A stretch of 64,000 nt of DNA from Vibrio bivalvicida. Lineage in GTDB: Bacteria; Pseudomonadota; Gammaproteobacteria; Enterobacterales; Vibrionaceae. The stretch is taken from NCBI RefSeq assembly GCF_001399455.2, contig NZ_LLEI02000053.1, forward strand, positions 249,312-313,311, given 5' to 3'. Under the pieces are notes generated by a model, which worked only from the letters and a program-made list of their open reading frames with translations, searched no databases and was not told where the DNA came from. Position numbers and translations under genes: made by a program. This document shows positions 18,692-27,797 of the stretch, piece after piece. The number at the start of each line of letters is the position of its first letter. Within the stretch, counting starts at the first letter, position 1.

Positions 18692-18721
18692 AAGCAGCCA
18701 GTGAATACTGGCTGCTTTTTT
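18692..18721 (+). terminator. Intrinsic terminator inside the tss operon
   Basis: A perfect 11-bp stem AAGCAGCCAGT/ACTGGCTGCTT with a GAAT loop and a run of Ts sits between tssC and tssE, 13 nt before the tssE start. It would reduce readthrough into the baseplate genes, matching their lower stoichiometry relative to Hcp and TssB/C. Confidence 0.85.
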
Positions 18722-18734
18722 CGTAGGACTGAGT

Positions 18735-19145
18735 ATGGAAAAAGGTTACCGACTTTTAGAGCGTATTGAACTTGGCGAGCCAAAGAACTGCTATGAAAAA
18801 GTTGTTTCACACAAGCACTTGATCGAGTCGATACATTTACATTTGGCAGATTTACTGAACACACATTCAGGGAATGCGATGATCGATGACGAGTACGGTC
18901 TGCCAGATTTTAATGATGTTCTTTCCAATAACACCAACCTAGTCCGTCACATTCAAAAGAATATCACGTCAACAATAGAGCGTTTCGAACCGAGATTGCG
19001 TAGCGTCGAAGTTCATTATCGCGAGGATCACCATAACCCTTTACAACTGGGTTTTGGCATTCGTGGTGAAGTCTCTCACAACGGCGGTAGAGTTCCGATG
19101 TCGATAGATGTCTACATGGGTACTGACGGCCAATTCAACGTTTAG
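18735..19145 (+). CDS. tssE: T6SS baseplate protein TssE
   Basis: A gp25-like baseplate wedge component. 136 residues with the N-terminal LLERIE pattern typical of TssE, the YGLPDFND block near residue 55, and the C-terminal IERFEPRLRSVEV region. An AGGAC ribosome site lies about 6 nt before the ATG. The tssF start follows its stop within about 10 nt. Confidence 0.94.
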   Translation: MEKGYRLLERIELGEPKNCYEKVVSHKHLIESIHLHLADLLNTHSGNAMIDDEYGLPDFNDVLSNNTNLVRHIQKNITSTIERFEPRLRSVEVHYREDHHNPLQLGFGIRGEVSHNGGRVPMSIDVYMGTDGQFNV

Positions 19146-19155
19146 TAGGTATCAT

Positions 19156-20904
19156 TTGAGCAACAGTAAGTACTTTCAAGATGAGCTCACGTATCTGCGT
19201 GAAGCTGGTAGCGAGTTTGCTAAATATCACCCGAAGTTAACGCACTTTCTTTCGGAAGGAACCTTTGACCCTGATGTAGAGCGACTGCTTGAAGGTTTTG
19301 CATTCCTTACAGGTAGAATTCGCGAAAAAATTGATGATGAATTGCCAGAGCTTACCCAGTCATTAATGACCTTGTTGTGGCCTCACTACATGCGTTCGGT
19401 ACCGTCTTTGTGTATCAGTGAGCTAAAGCCCCATACCGGAAGTGTAACGGAAAAAACCGTTGTAAAAAGAGGGGCAGAGATGGCGAGCGAGCAAGTAGAA
19501 GGAACGCAATGTTTGTTTCGCACTTGCTACGACGTTGACTTATATCCCATCACGATCACTGGCATAGAGCAAACCAATAGTCGCACCAGTTCAACGATTG
19601 ATGTCACGCTTTCAACGGAGCATGGTCTTGAACTGTCTCGTATCGGCTTAGATACGCTTAGGCTACATCTCCATGGCGAAATTCACATATCACGCACGGT
19701 ATTCTTATGGTTGTTCAGGTACCTAGATTATGTAGAGCTAGATGTAGGCGGTGGCTATAAGCATAAGCTTGGTCCAGAGTTTGTTAAGCCAGTCGGGTTC
19801 GAAGAGGAAGAAGCGTTACTTCCTTACAGCAAAAACTCTTTTGCAGGCTATCGATTGCTGCAAGAGCTATTCTCATTACCTGACAAGTTTATGTTCTTTG
19901 ATATTCACGGCTTAGAGTGGCTCAAAGGCGTTCCTCAACGCAGCAATGTAAACATTAAGTTTCATTTTAAACGTGCGTTGCCGTCAGAAGTGGTATTAAA
20001 GGACAAGCATTTACGCTTGCACTGTACACCAGCGGTCAATTTATTCGAAAAAGACGGTGACCCGATAAGGTTAGAGCATCGACGTAACGAATATAAAGTA
20101 CGTCCTCAAAGTACTAGCCAAGAGCATTATGAAGTTTACTCCATTGAGCATGTTGAAAGTTGGAGTAAAGATGAACGGCGCCGCAAACCATTGATTGAGT
20201 TTGAGACTTTCGAACACCAAATCAATCAACGAGATAAACGTGAGTTTTATAAATCGAAGGTGGGTGAACGTGTAAGTGGCCGCGGATTAGAGCGATATAT
20301 TTCCTTTCACACCCATAATGGTGACATCGCCGATCTAGGTTCTGAAACGGTATTGATGAAATTGCAATGTAGCAATGCAGATTTAGCCGAGCGATTATCC
20401 GTCGGAGATATCACTTATGCCACTCACAAGTCACCGACATTTGCGACGTTCGAGAATATTACTAAGCCAACGCAATCTGTCAGCCCTCAAGTCAATGGTG
20501 AGCTACAGTGGCAGCTAATTGCAAACATGTCGTTGAACTATTTGTCTTTAGCAAATATCGATGTTCTTAAGGTTTTACTATCGACATACGATTTTCATTC
20601 TCGCGTTGACAGGCAGGCACATCGAGCTTCAATACATCGACTGGATGGCATTATTTCTTCTGAGATGAAGCCTATCGATCGTGTGTTTAGAGGTGTCTCG
20701 GTGCGTGGCAATCAGTTCAAGTTAGTCACCAACTCAAAATACTTTGTTAATGAAGGCGATATGTTTTTGATGGTGAATGTACTGAACGAGTTCATCAGGC
20801 TTTATTCAAGTGTTAACTCATTTACAGAACTTGAGGTCTTTGATGAAGCGAGTGGCGAAGTATACAGGTGGGCAAGCTTAATCGGACAACAGACAATATT
20901 ATGA
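19156..20904 (+). CDS. tssF: T6SS baseplate protein TssF
   Basis: A baseplate wedge protein acting with TssG, TssK and TssE. The family N-terminus is usually a few residues before YYQDELxYLREAG; here the equivalent YFQDELTYLREAG follows a TTG at 19156 with TAGGT upstream. I therefore choose that TTG (582 residues) over the ATG at 19108, which would add a non-family leader overlapping tssE. Conserved LTQSLMTLLWPHYMRSVPS is visible near residue 75. Its stop overlaps the tssG start (ATGA). Confidence 0.92.
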   Translation: MSNSKYFQDELTYLREAGSEFAKYHPKLTHFLSEGTFDPDVERLLEGFAFLTGRIREKIDDELPELTQSLMTLLWPHYMRSVPSLCISELKPHTGSVTEKTVVKRGAEMASEQVEGTQCLFRTCYDVDLYPITITGIEQTNSRTSSTIDVTLSTEHGLELSRIGLDTLRLHLHGEIHISRTVFLWLFRYLDYVELDVGGGYKHKLGPEFVKPVGFEEEEALLPYSKNSFAGYRLLQELFSLPDKFMFFDIHGLEWLKGVPQRSNVNIKFHFKRALPSEVVLKDKHLRLHCTPAVNLFEKDGDPIRLEHRRNEYKVRPQSTSQEHYEVYSIEHVESWSKDERRRKPLIEFETFEHQINQRDKREFYKSKVGERVSGRGLERYISFHTHNGDIADLGSETVLMKLQCSNADLAERLSVGDITYATHKSPTFATFENITKPTQSVSPQVNGELQWQLIANMSLNYLSLANIDVLKVLLSTYDFHSRVDRQAHRASIHRLDGIISSEMKPIDRVFRGVSVRGNQFKLVTNSKYFVNEGDMFLMVNVLNEFIRLYSSVNSFTELEVFDEASGEVYRWASLIGQQTIL

Positions 20905-21899
20905 TCAATGTACTATCTGAAGAGTCGTACGAGTTCAGCTTCTACCAGGCAGTGTTGTTGCTCGAAAAGCACTATCAGCGCCTACCTGATTCCAATTTTA
21001 CTGCGGTGGGTGAAAACAAGTACTTTCACCAAGAACGTATCGAGTTTAGTGTATCGCCGAAGTTAAGCTTCCCTAAAAGTGACATGGACTTCATTGTCCA
21101 TATGGAACGTAATGGCCAGCAATACTCTCGAATTGAAACCAATTTTCTAGGTTTACACGGAGCCAGTTCACCGTTACCCGCATCATACACGGAAAAGCTA
21201 GCAGGCAGAGATCCAGAAGATAATCCGGTTAAGGGGTTCTTTGACTTCTTCCATAATCGTTATACGAGCTTACTTTATCGTGTATGGAAAAAGTATCGCT
21301 ATCACGTTCAGTATCAAAGTGGTGCTAGCGATGCATTCTCAGGCCGGATACTGCATTTAGCGGGTCTGTCTGGCGTGATGCAAGATTGTGATGTCGCTGA
21401 GCTTGATAGGGCAAAAATACTATCTTACGTTAACCAATTATCCACACGGACGCGCTCCCCTAAGTTGATTGCGGGGATTGTTTCTCACTACTTCTCTCTG
21501 CCGAGCGTGAGAATTGAAGAGTGGGTTTACCGAAGAGTAAATATTGCTGAGTGTCAGAGAAACAAGTTAAACCGATCCAATTGTGTCTTAGGTCAGACTC
21601 TACACTTAGGTCAAAGTATTGCTGACTTAAATGGCAAGTTTAACCTATGTATAGATGATATCGACTTTGCCACTTTTAGACGCTTCTCATATGGTGGTGA
21701 GTTGCACAATACATTGGTTGGGTTGATGCGATTTATACTGCGTGACCCTATGTCTTGGGATCTAAAGCTAACGGTGAACCTTGATACAGTGCCTGCGAAT
21801 AAACTGGGTCATGGGGAAGGGAATAGCTTAGGGCAGACGGTATGGTTAGGTAACCCCAGTGAGAAAGACGTTAAGATTAAAGTTATTGGAAGTATTTAA
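20901..21899 (+). CDS. tssG: T6SS baseplate protein TssG
   Basis: A baseplate wedge protein, here 332 residues. The ATG at 20901 overlaps the tssF stop as ATGA and gives the normal start MINVLSEESYEFSFYQAVLLLE; a longer frame from 20868 lacks support. Conserved features are ETNFLGLHGASSPLPASYTE near residue 75 and FFDFFHNRYTSLLYRVWKKYRYH near 112. It ends the plus-strand tss run and is followed by a terminator. Confidence 0.94.
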   Translation: MINVLSEESYEFSFYQAVLLLEKHYQRLPDSNFTAVGENKYFHQERIEFSVSPKLSFPKSDMDFIVHMERNGQQYSRIETNFLGLHGASSPLPASYTEKLAGRDPEDNPVKGFFDFFHNRYTSLLYRVWKKYRYHVQYQSGASDAFSGRILHLAGLSGVMQDCDVAELDRAKILSYVNQLSTRTRSPKLIAGIVSHYFSLPSVRIEEWVYRRVNIAECQRNKLNRSNCVLGQTLHLGQSIADLNGKFNLCIDDIDFATFRRFSYGGELHNTLVGLMRFILRDPMSWDLKLTVNLDTVPANKLGHGEGNSLGQTVWLGNPSEKDVKIKVIGSI

Positions 21900-21900
21900 A

Positions 21901-21927
21901 AAGCCGCTCGAAAGAGCGGCTTTTTTC
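21901..21927 (+). terminator. Rho-independent terminator after tssG
   Basis: The stem AAGCCGCTC/GAGCGGCTT has a GAAA tetraloop and six Ts, beginning directly after the tssG stop. The gene on its far side is on the opposite strand. Confidence 0.92.
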
Positions 21928-21945
21928 AATGGAATAGATCGACTA

Positions 21946-22398
21946 CTAACGACTAATCGGTTGGTGGAGTACTACAGTCGTATCCAGCTTTTGAATCCCA
22001 CTAAAAGACTCAATCTCATTGGATAGATGGTGAATAGATTGTAGGTCCGGTGCTTCGATCAGGGCAATAATATCGAAGTTGCCGCCAACAACACTCGTTA
22101 AGCGTACTTCCGGGATCTCTTTAAGCGCGTTTGTGACATCGTTTTTTTTGCCTTTCTCACAAGAAATAAGCAAGTAGCTCGCTGCCGTACGCCCTTCGTT
22201 TTCGACACGTATTTGAGCAGTATATCCTTTGATAATACCAGTCTGCTCTAATCGGTTGATTCGCTCGGCCACTGCTGTACGAGACAAACCGATGTTACGA
22301 GATAGGTTTGCGATTGACTGACGTCCGTTTGATAACAGGCTCGAAAGTATTTTTCGATCCAACTTATCTAAGCCTTGTAAAGTCATGTTAGAAATCAT
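21946..22398 (-). CDS. Lrp/AsnC-family transcriptional regulator
   Basis: A 150-residue protein with the classic Lrp/AsnC plan: N-terminal winged helix (LDKLDRKILSSLLSNGRQS, then SRTAVAERINRLEQTGIIKGY) and a C-terminal RAM ligand-binding domain with the SVVGGNFDIIALIE core. The ATG at 22398 has a TAGG ribosome site 8 nt upstream; the internal ATG at 22386 has none. It lies inside the T6SS cluster on the same strand as tssM, 31 bp downstream of it, so it may be co-transcribed and could regulate the locus. Its ligand is unknown. Confidence 0.9.
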   Translation of the reverse strand: MISNMTLQGLDKLDRKILSSLLSNGRQSIANLSRNIGLSRTAVAERINRLEQTGIIKGYTAQIRVENEGRTAASYLLISCEKGKKNDVTNALKEIPEVRLTSVVGGNFDIIALIEAPDLQSIHHLSNEIESFSGIQKLDTTVVLHQPISR

Positions 22399-22429
22399 GT
22401 GTTCTGCCTAGTTTATTTTTATATATTTA

Positions 22430-25400
22430 TTAAATTGACTCTGGAAGAGTAAAGTTATACAGCTCCGCTAGAGTAAACGGGTTTTTCTGTGTCAATGGGG
22501 TGATACGAAGGCTCAAATCCCGTCCTGACACTTTTATGTTACTGACGAAGCTACCGTTATGAGTGTTTGTCAGGGACGAATCACCTAGCAATCTATATAT
22601 CGCCCATTGACCACTCTTATTTAATACGTGCTGTTTACCTTCGTCGGTTACATCTTGGATCGTGATGCTGATGTTGAAGTCACCGTTTTGTGGTGGCCAC
22701 TCCATTTCACGAATTCTGCTTGGACCGTGATAGTAGCTGATATCAGTGTCAGCAATTTTTATACTGGCTCTGATGGCACTTGAATCAAGGTCTAGTACTT
22801 TGGTGCTAAAAGGTATGTTAACGCGGTTAGTACTTTTATTAATTAGCGTATCTCTTATGACATTGTAGTTGCGTAGCTGCACCAGCATCGCAGGAGAGAG
22901 TGGCATAGTCTCGCCATCAACCTGTTTTGGTGTCCATAAGTTGGTGTCATAAAACGGTGCAAAGTTCTTTTGTATAAATGTGTCTAGTAGTCCACCCGAC
23001 GCGAAGAGTAGCTCAAAGTCTTCAATCGAGATTTCTTCTGTTGCCGATAGATCGAAAGGGTACTTGCCGAGGCCGAGTTCTTTAAACTTGGTATAAACCT
23101 CGCTATACCATTGAGTTTGAATGCCTTTTGACGATTCAGTAATCATCACCGACCAACTCTGTTGTACGACGCCAAGAAGCCAACTTCTGACTGGCTCAGG
23201 CGATTTTTGCGCTATTTGTTTGAGTTTAATTAGCGGATCAGCATCCGTACTGTTCATTCGATGCTGAGCAGCGGCCAACGCTGCCATTTGTGGATCTGGC
23301 GCATCAGCAATGTCTTTCATGTAGGTACGAACGCGGCTAAGAGCTGCAATTGTTTCGTCCCACGGTGTCGGAGAGTTTGGAGTTTCACTTACTTGCAGTT
23401 GGTTTAGCAAATGGAAAGCCTGCTCGACACGTTTCATCAGTAGGTAATCAGGTTTGATCACTTCTTCTGCTGCTTCTGAAGCAGAGTTGACGACATCTAG
23501 TAGCTTTGGATTGACCTTTGAAACTAGCGCATTTTGTTCTCCTACAGGAGAGAACTGAGTATTGGCGTAGACCTGCTTCAATACAGTAGTCAAAGGAGAT
23601 GACGGCCCCGAGATCAAATCTACGGCATTGGTTAGATCGCCAACATTATCATAGTGCTGTACTTTGAGTTCACTCAGCGCGTTACGCCAATAGCTAATGT
23701 AGTCATCAGTATATTTCTTGCGGACCTGGTCTTTAAAGGCCTCTTGTTCTTGCGCAGTAGGGATAACATGATTCGACAATCCAAGTACCCAGTTGTCACT
23801 AATGACTTGTTGAGACAATAAATCTACACGAGGACGATAAAAAGTGCTGAAGCCTGTGGAAGTGTAGGCTTTGTCAATCGCCAATCGTTCTGCATCAGTA
23901 GGTGTAGAAAAGATGTTGCTAAACTCAAACCCAACAGCACGTTGAAGATCTAAAGTGCCCAAACCAATGGCTTTTGCTTGGCCTAATATGCCAGCGTAGA
24001 CAAGGTCAACATTGGAGTTCGATAGCAACGAACGTCGAGTGGCACGAACGATGTCCATACTTATGTTTACAGGGGCAAATTCAGTACGGAAATAAGCATC
24101 TAGATAGCTCATCGTCTGCTGCACCAGTTCAGGCTCACTTAGTTCGCCAAGCACTTCTAAAGTTTGGTTGCGAAGAAAAGTGATATCTCGCTTAGAAGGG
24201 TCATGGAGCATTAAGTACCCTTTAAGCAATGGCATCGAATGATTGACGTCATGAAGATTTTGCGTCAATTGAATACGATAACCACTTTCTAAAATCGGCA
24301 TTATTTGCTGAGACACCTGTTGGATGAGTGCCCCATACGCGATTTTAGTACTTTCGTCTAAACGGCTAATATTCAGTGGCAATAGTTCGTCATCTAGAGC
24401 TTTTGAGCCACTTAACCATGCATTGTACGAAGGCTGGACTGCTTTGTTCGCATCAGAGAGTAAAGTGTTAAAGTCTGAGTTTTGATCTCTTTGACTTTTG
24501 TCGTCAATTCCAAGCAGCTGGTTGATGACACGTAAATTACTATCTAGCGTAGTAGCGAAGAAGTAACCACCGCCGACAAGTAAAACAACGGACGCCAGCA
24601 TGGCTAGACGACTTTGCCTTTGAATTATACGAAGGTAAGTTTTGTTCTCTCCGGCGAAGTCACTTTCAGGCAATACCTGAGAATCCATTAAAAATCGTGA
24701 AAAGTAAGGGGTTTCTGTTAAGTGAGTATGCTCTGATGCAATGATCGGTAAGTTAAAATAGTTGCTACAACTTTTGGCTAATAAGTTGTACTTTCGACCA
24801 CCTTGTAAGCTAGAGCAGAAGAAAATTTCACGGATGTCTAACGCGTATAAGCCACTATTTGCTTCGCAAAGACGATCAAGAATGTAGCCGATCTCTGGTT
24901 GACAGAGCTCGAACTGCTTTGGAAATGAAAGAATGGCTTGTTTCTCTGCAACATCGTTCGATGCTGATGAAGAGTCTAGCGCATTAGTCTCAAGTACTTT
25001 TACTAGGTTCTGATAGCTGTCACGGTAGTACTCAGTCAAGACCCCTTTTGCTTCTTTTAGTGGAATAGAAAGGAACTCCACACGAGATTTGAGTGAGCTG
25101 AAACCTACATATTCTTTGAAGCCATCAAGCTTATCTAACTTGGACATCATTAAGTACACAGGCAGAGCTGACGATGTTTTTTCGCTGATAGACTTCATGC
25201 GCTCTAGCAATGCGGTCATCGTATAGTCTTTTTGCTCTGGCTCTGAAATGATGAGGAATTCAAAGTCAACAAACAGTAGGCAGCCAGAAAAGGGCTTGCG
25301 TGGTCGATAACGGATCACTTCGTCAACAAACGTGGTCCAAAGAGATGCGTCGCTGCTTGAGACCTCTTGGAATACCAACCTTTGATCTGGTTTTACATAA

Positions 25401-25816
25401 ACAGCATTGTCAGATTCGTACCATTGGAAAAAATCGTTTTTCGCGGTGCGAGTCTTGTCCATAGGTTTAATGGCACTAGAGTTAAACAAAAACTGACATC
25501 GCCCAGACGCTTTATTACCAATCATCAAGTAAATTGGCTTTTTACCTGCGTTGGCAAGTAATGGTCGTATGACCATAGATAGAGCTTCTTCTTCTGTCTC
25601 GAGGTGCTGCGCTTTTAAGTTATTTTTCTTCTTATACCAAAGCGTGATCTGAAAAATTAGATAAAAAGCAAATATCGCAGCCAGCCCTATCCACAGATAC
25701 AGCTTTTTTGCATCTTCAAGCCAGAATAAATATACGGCGGTCAGTGTCGCTGCGAGGAGCAAAGCAACGACGGTGGAAACCACGATTGGGTTTCTAAGTA
25801 TTTTTTGTTTGAACAT
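22430..25816 (-). CDS. tssM: T6SS membrane complex protein TssM (IcmF/VasK)
   Basis: The inner-membrane core of the trans-envelope complex with TssL and TssJ. 1128 residues: two N-terminal membrane helices (about 12-32 and 37-57), a cytoplasmic GTPase-like domain, a third helix near 408-428, and a long periplasmic region with IcmF and DUF1215-type domains. The P-loop position reads IGNKASGRCQFL, lacking the GKS/T signature, so nucleotide binding by this loop is doubtful. It is transcribed after the VasL/TagA-like gene. Confidence 0.95.
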   Translation of the reverse strand: MFKQKILRNPIVVSTVVALLLAATLTAVYLFWLEDAKKLYLWIGLAAIFAFYLIFQITLWYKKKNNLKAQHLETEEEALSMVIRPLLANAGKKPIYLMIGNKASGRCQFLFNSSAIKPMDKTRTAKNDFFQWYESDNAVYVKPDQRLVFQEVSSSDASLWTTFVDEVIRYRPRKPFSGCLLFVDFEFLIISEPEQKDYTMTALLERMKSISEKTSSALPVYLMMSKLDKLDGFKEYVGFSSLKSRVEFLSIPLKEAKGVLTEYYRDSYQNLVKVLETNALDSSSASNDVAEKQAILSFPKQFELCQPEIGYILDRLCEANSGLYALDIREIFFCSSLQGGRKYNLLAKSCSNYFNLPIIASEHTHLTETPYFSRFLMDSQVLPESDFAGENKTYLRIIQRQSRLAMLASVVLLVGGGYFFATTLDSNLRVINQLLGIDDKSQRDQNSDFNTLLSDANKAVQPSYNAWLSGSKALDDELLPLNISRLDESTKIAYGALIQQVSQQIMPILESGYRIQLTQNLHDVNHSMPLLKGYLMLHDPSKRDITFLRNQTLEVLGELSEPELVQQTMSYLDAYFRTEFAPVNISMDIVRATRRSLLSNSNVDLVYAGILGQAKAIGLGTLDLQRAVGFEFSNIFSTPTDAERLAIDKAYTSTGFSTFYRPRVDLLSQQVISDNWVLGLSNHVIPTAQEQEAFKDQVRKKYTDDYISYWRNALSELKVQHYDNVGDLTNAVDLISGPSSPLTTVLKQVYANTQFSPVGEQNALVSKVNPKLLDVVNSASEAAEEVIKPDYLLMKRVEQAFHLLNQLQVSETPNSPTPWDETIAALSRVRTYMKDIADAPDPQMAALAAAQHRMNSTDADPLIKLKQIAQKSPEPVRSWLLGVVQQSWSVMITESSKGIQTQWYSEVYTKFKELGLGKYPFDLSATEEISIEDFELLFASGGLLDTFIQKNFAPFYDTNLWTPKQVDGETMPLSPAMLVQLRNYNVIRDTLINKSTNRVNIPFSTKVLDLDSSAIRASIKIADTDISYYHGPSRIREMEWPPQNGDFNISITIQDVTDEGKQHVLNKSGQWAIYRLLGDSSLTNTHNGSFVSNIKVSGRDLSLRITPLTQKNPFTLAELYNFTLPESI

Positions 25817-25840
25817 AAGCCTACGTTTTTTTTGACGTTG

Positions 25841-27133
25841 TTATTTATTGTCGGTTTTGACTATTTTTATTTGCTTTAACTTGTATAGATAGGTGTTAAG
25901 CAACAGGAGAGAACGCTCTACTTCCGATTGTTGCTGTTGTTTTTCCGCGTATTCAATTCTACCTAGTAAAGGAAATAGTGAGTTGCTGTATTTATATGCT
26001 GCGATTGCATCTTGATCTGAGTTCTGATTTGCGACATTGGCGAAGACAGTTCTAGCATGTGCAAACCGCTTGTGAATGTTAGCGAATTCGTGCTCGAAAT
26101 TGCCGCGTTGTGCTTCGAAACCCTCGCGAAGTTGCGAAATAGAAGATGAGTCAGGATAAAGCGCAGTTAATTTTAAAGTCAGCTCATCGATTACTTCGAT
26201 ATTACTGACTTTGACAGGGTCAAAATACCAATTGGTCATAAGGGAGCTAAGGCGGTCTACCGCAGGTTTTCTTAGCGTTGCTGTATGGCGTTTGTTTTCA
26301 TGACTAAGAGAGTCAACGATGGAAGACAGCTCTGTTAAAGATGCATCGTTAATCTGTTGCTTAAGCGAAGAGTACTCATGTTGCTTATGAATGAAATGTG
26401 CAGAAAAGGCAACGAAAATTAATCCGATCAGTGCATAAATGGCGACGTTACTGGATTTTGCCTCTTTTACTTCAGGCGTGTTTTTTGCTCCGACAGGCTT
26501 TGTTGGAGGCGCTATCTCAACTTTGATTCCAGGTACCGGCGGTTCTGTGCTTCTAGGCTTTGGTTTATTTGCTGTTTCTAGCGCTATGCGTGCTTCTTTG
26601 AACTCTTCAATCCATTGATTCAATATGCGACGAATACGACCAAATGAAGGCGCTTTAATGCCATAGTGCAGGCGCAGTTCTTCTTCAATACGTAGGCATA
26701 GTTGGTGGGCTGCTTCTATGAGTGGTAGCTCTTCAGGGCGAGGAGTGTACTTTTTAATACGTTTTTCAACATATTCGACCATCCACTCAATGGCACTCAT
26801 TCGAGCATTTGGCTTAGAGTGCTCAGGAAAAGCAGAGTACCAGTAGACAATACACAGATCGAGTAGCGAGTTAAGGCCTTCGACGAGTCCTTTTAATCCT
26901 TCATTATGGGTTGACGCAACAGTGTAGTAGCAACTACAGCGAAAGTCCTTGCCATGAGAGGTGAGGATTTTTTTTGATAATGTCTGAACAATTTTCCATG
27001 ACACTCGACCTGTCACTTTATTCAAGTTATTTATTTGACGCTTGATCTCATCAAAATCATCTAAGCCGTTAGGGTTTAAACCGCTTGGATTATTTTCATC
27101 GATCGGCCTTCTGGCGAAGTCGCTGAAAAACAT
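25841..27133 (-). CDS. T6SS ImpA_N protein of the VasL/TagA type
   Basis: 430 residues: N-terminal ImpA_N domain (about 5-120, with DDFDEIKRQINNLNKVTGRVSWKIV), a Pro-rich linker (about 190-225), one membrane helix (NVAIYALIGLIFVAFSAHF, about 228-248), and a helical C-terminal region. This architecture matches VasL/TagA-like proteins rather than the soluble cap protein TssA; in E. coli TagA stops sheath growth at the opposite membrane. It is the first gene of the minus-strand tssM operon. Confidence 0.82.
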   Translation of the reverse strand: MFFSDFARRPIDENNPSGLNPNGLDDFDEIKRQINNLNKVTGRVSWKIVQTLSKKILTSHGKDFRCSCYYTVASTHNEGLKGLVEGLNSLLDLCIVYWYSAFPEHSKPNARMSAIEWMVEYVEKRIKKYTPRPEELPLIEAAHQLCLRIEEELRLHYGIKAPSFGRIRRILNQWIEEFKEARIALETANKPKPRSTEPPVPGIKVEIAPPTKPVGAKNTPEVKEAKSSNVAIYALIGLIFVAFSAHFIHKQHEYSSLKQQINDASLTELSSIVDSLSHENKRHTATLRKPAVDRLSSLMTNWYFDPVKVSNIEVIDELTLKLTALYPDSSSISQLREGFEAQRGNFEHEFANIHKRFAHARTVFANVANQNSDQDAIAAYKYSNSLFPLLGRIEYAEKQQQQSEVERSLLLLNTYLYKLKQIKIVKTDNK

Positions 27134-27287
27134 AATTCTAGTACCAACTGTTCAATAAATGTCCACACTATGTTGTGTGGTACGAAATATTATTATTAAG
27201 ACTGATTAATCTTTTTTTTTGGGGATTTTATAGTCAAAAGAAAGAAATTGAACAATAACTAGTAATAAAAAACATATAAATTAACTT

Positions 27288-27308
27288 AATGTGAGCTAGA
27301 TTCACATT
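27288..27308. promoter_or_regulatory. Palindromic operator-like site
   Basis: Perfect 7-bp arms AATGTGA and TCACATT are separated by 7 nt. The half-sites look like CRP arms, but CRP needs a 6-nt spacer between TGTGA and TCACA, so this is either an off-spaced CRP site or an operator for another regulator. Confidence 0.45.
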
Positions 27309-27365
27309 TTTTGTGTCTATCTTGAGACTATTAACATTAAGTTAAGTGCTACTGATCGCAGATAT

Positions 27366-27380
27366 TGGAATTTTTTGTGC
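27366..27380 (+). promoter_or_regulatory. Weak sigma-54-like promoter match
   Basis: The sequence TGGAATTTTTTGTGC keeps the GG and GC dinucleotides at the exact -24/-12 spacing but matches the rest of the consensus poorly. It is about 420 bp upstream of the next start. VasH next door makes it worth listing; chance occurrence is quite possible. Confidence 0.25.
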
Positions 27381-27797
27381 ATATATTAGCCGTAAAATCA
27401 TCAATCTCATTTATAAGACAGCCTGGTTATGGAATCAAAGTAACAGCTTCCATGTCTATGTTTATTAATTAGAGATAATTTTTCTTAATTATAGAGAATT
27501 TTTATAAATTGGAGAGCGCTTGAGTCATCGATGACAATCAAGCTTATGTCGTGTTCAAGTTTTGACATAGTTTTCGAAGCTCGGTTGATAGCGGTTCGGT
27601 TAACAATTAGGCGATTTAGGCTAATTAAGCCTGTTTAAGTAGATCCGACTTTGTGCAATTTATAATAGTTAAATTGCTTTTATTTATAGTAGAAATGCCT
27701 TATTTGATGGGGGTATTTTTTACCTTATTGAAAAAGAGAAGATTATTGATATCTTTCGCCTCTAATTCTAATCGTCGGTTTTTCCTAGAGGGACGAA

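Larger units (their letters stand above)
27134..27797. promoter_or_regulatory. 664-bp divergent regulatory region
   Basis: A non-coding, A+T-rich gap separates the minus-strand vasL-tssM transcript from the plus-strand barrel-fha-tssJKL transcript. A small ORF at 27653-27865 has no recognisable product and overlaps the start of the next gene, so I do not call it. The gap must hold at least two promoters; visible elements are a palindrome at 27288-27308 and a weak sigma-54-like match at 27366-27380. A small RNA cannot be excluded. Confidence 0.55.

Noticed and set aside
19108..19156. ATG start for tssF at 19108
   Set aside because: It overlaps tssE by 38 bp and adds a leader unlike TssF; the TTG at 19156 has a ribosome site and the family N-terminus.
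27288..27308. Canonical CRP site
   Set aside because: The spacer is 7 nt instead of 6; kept only as a palindrome of unknown regulator.
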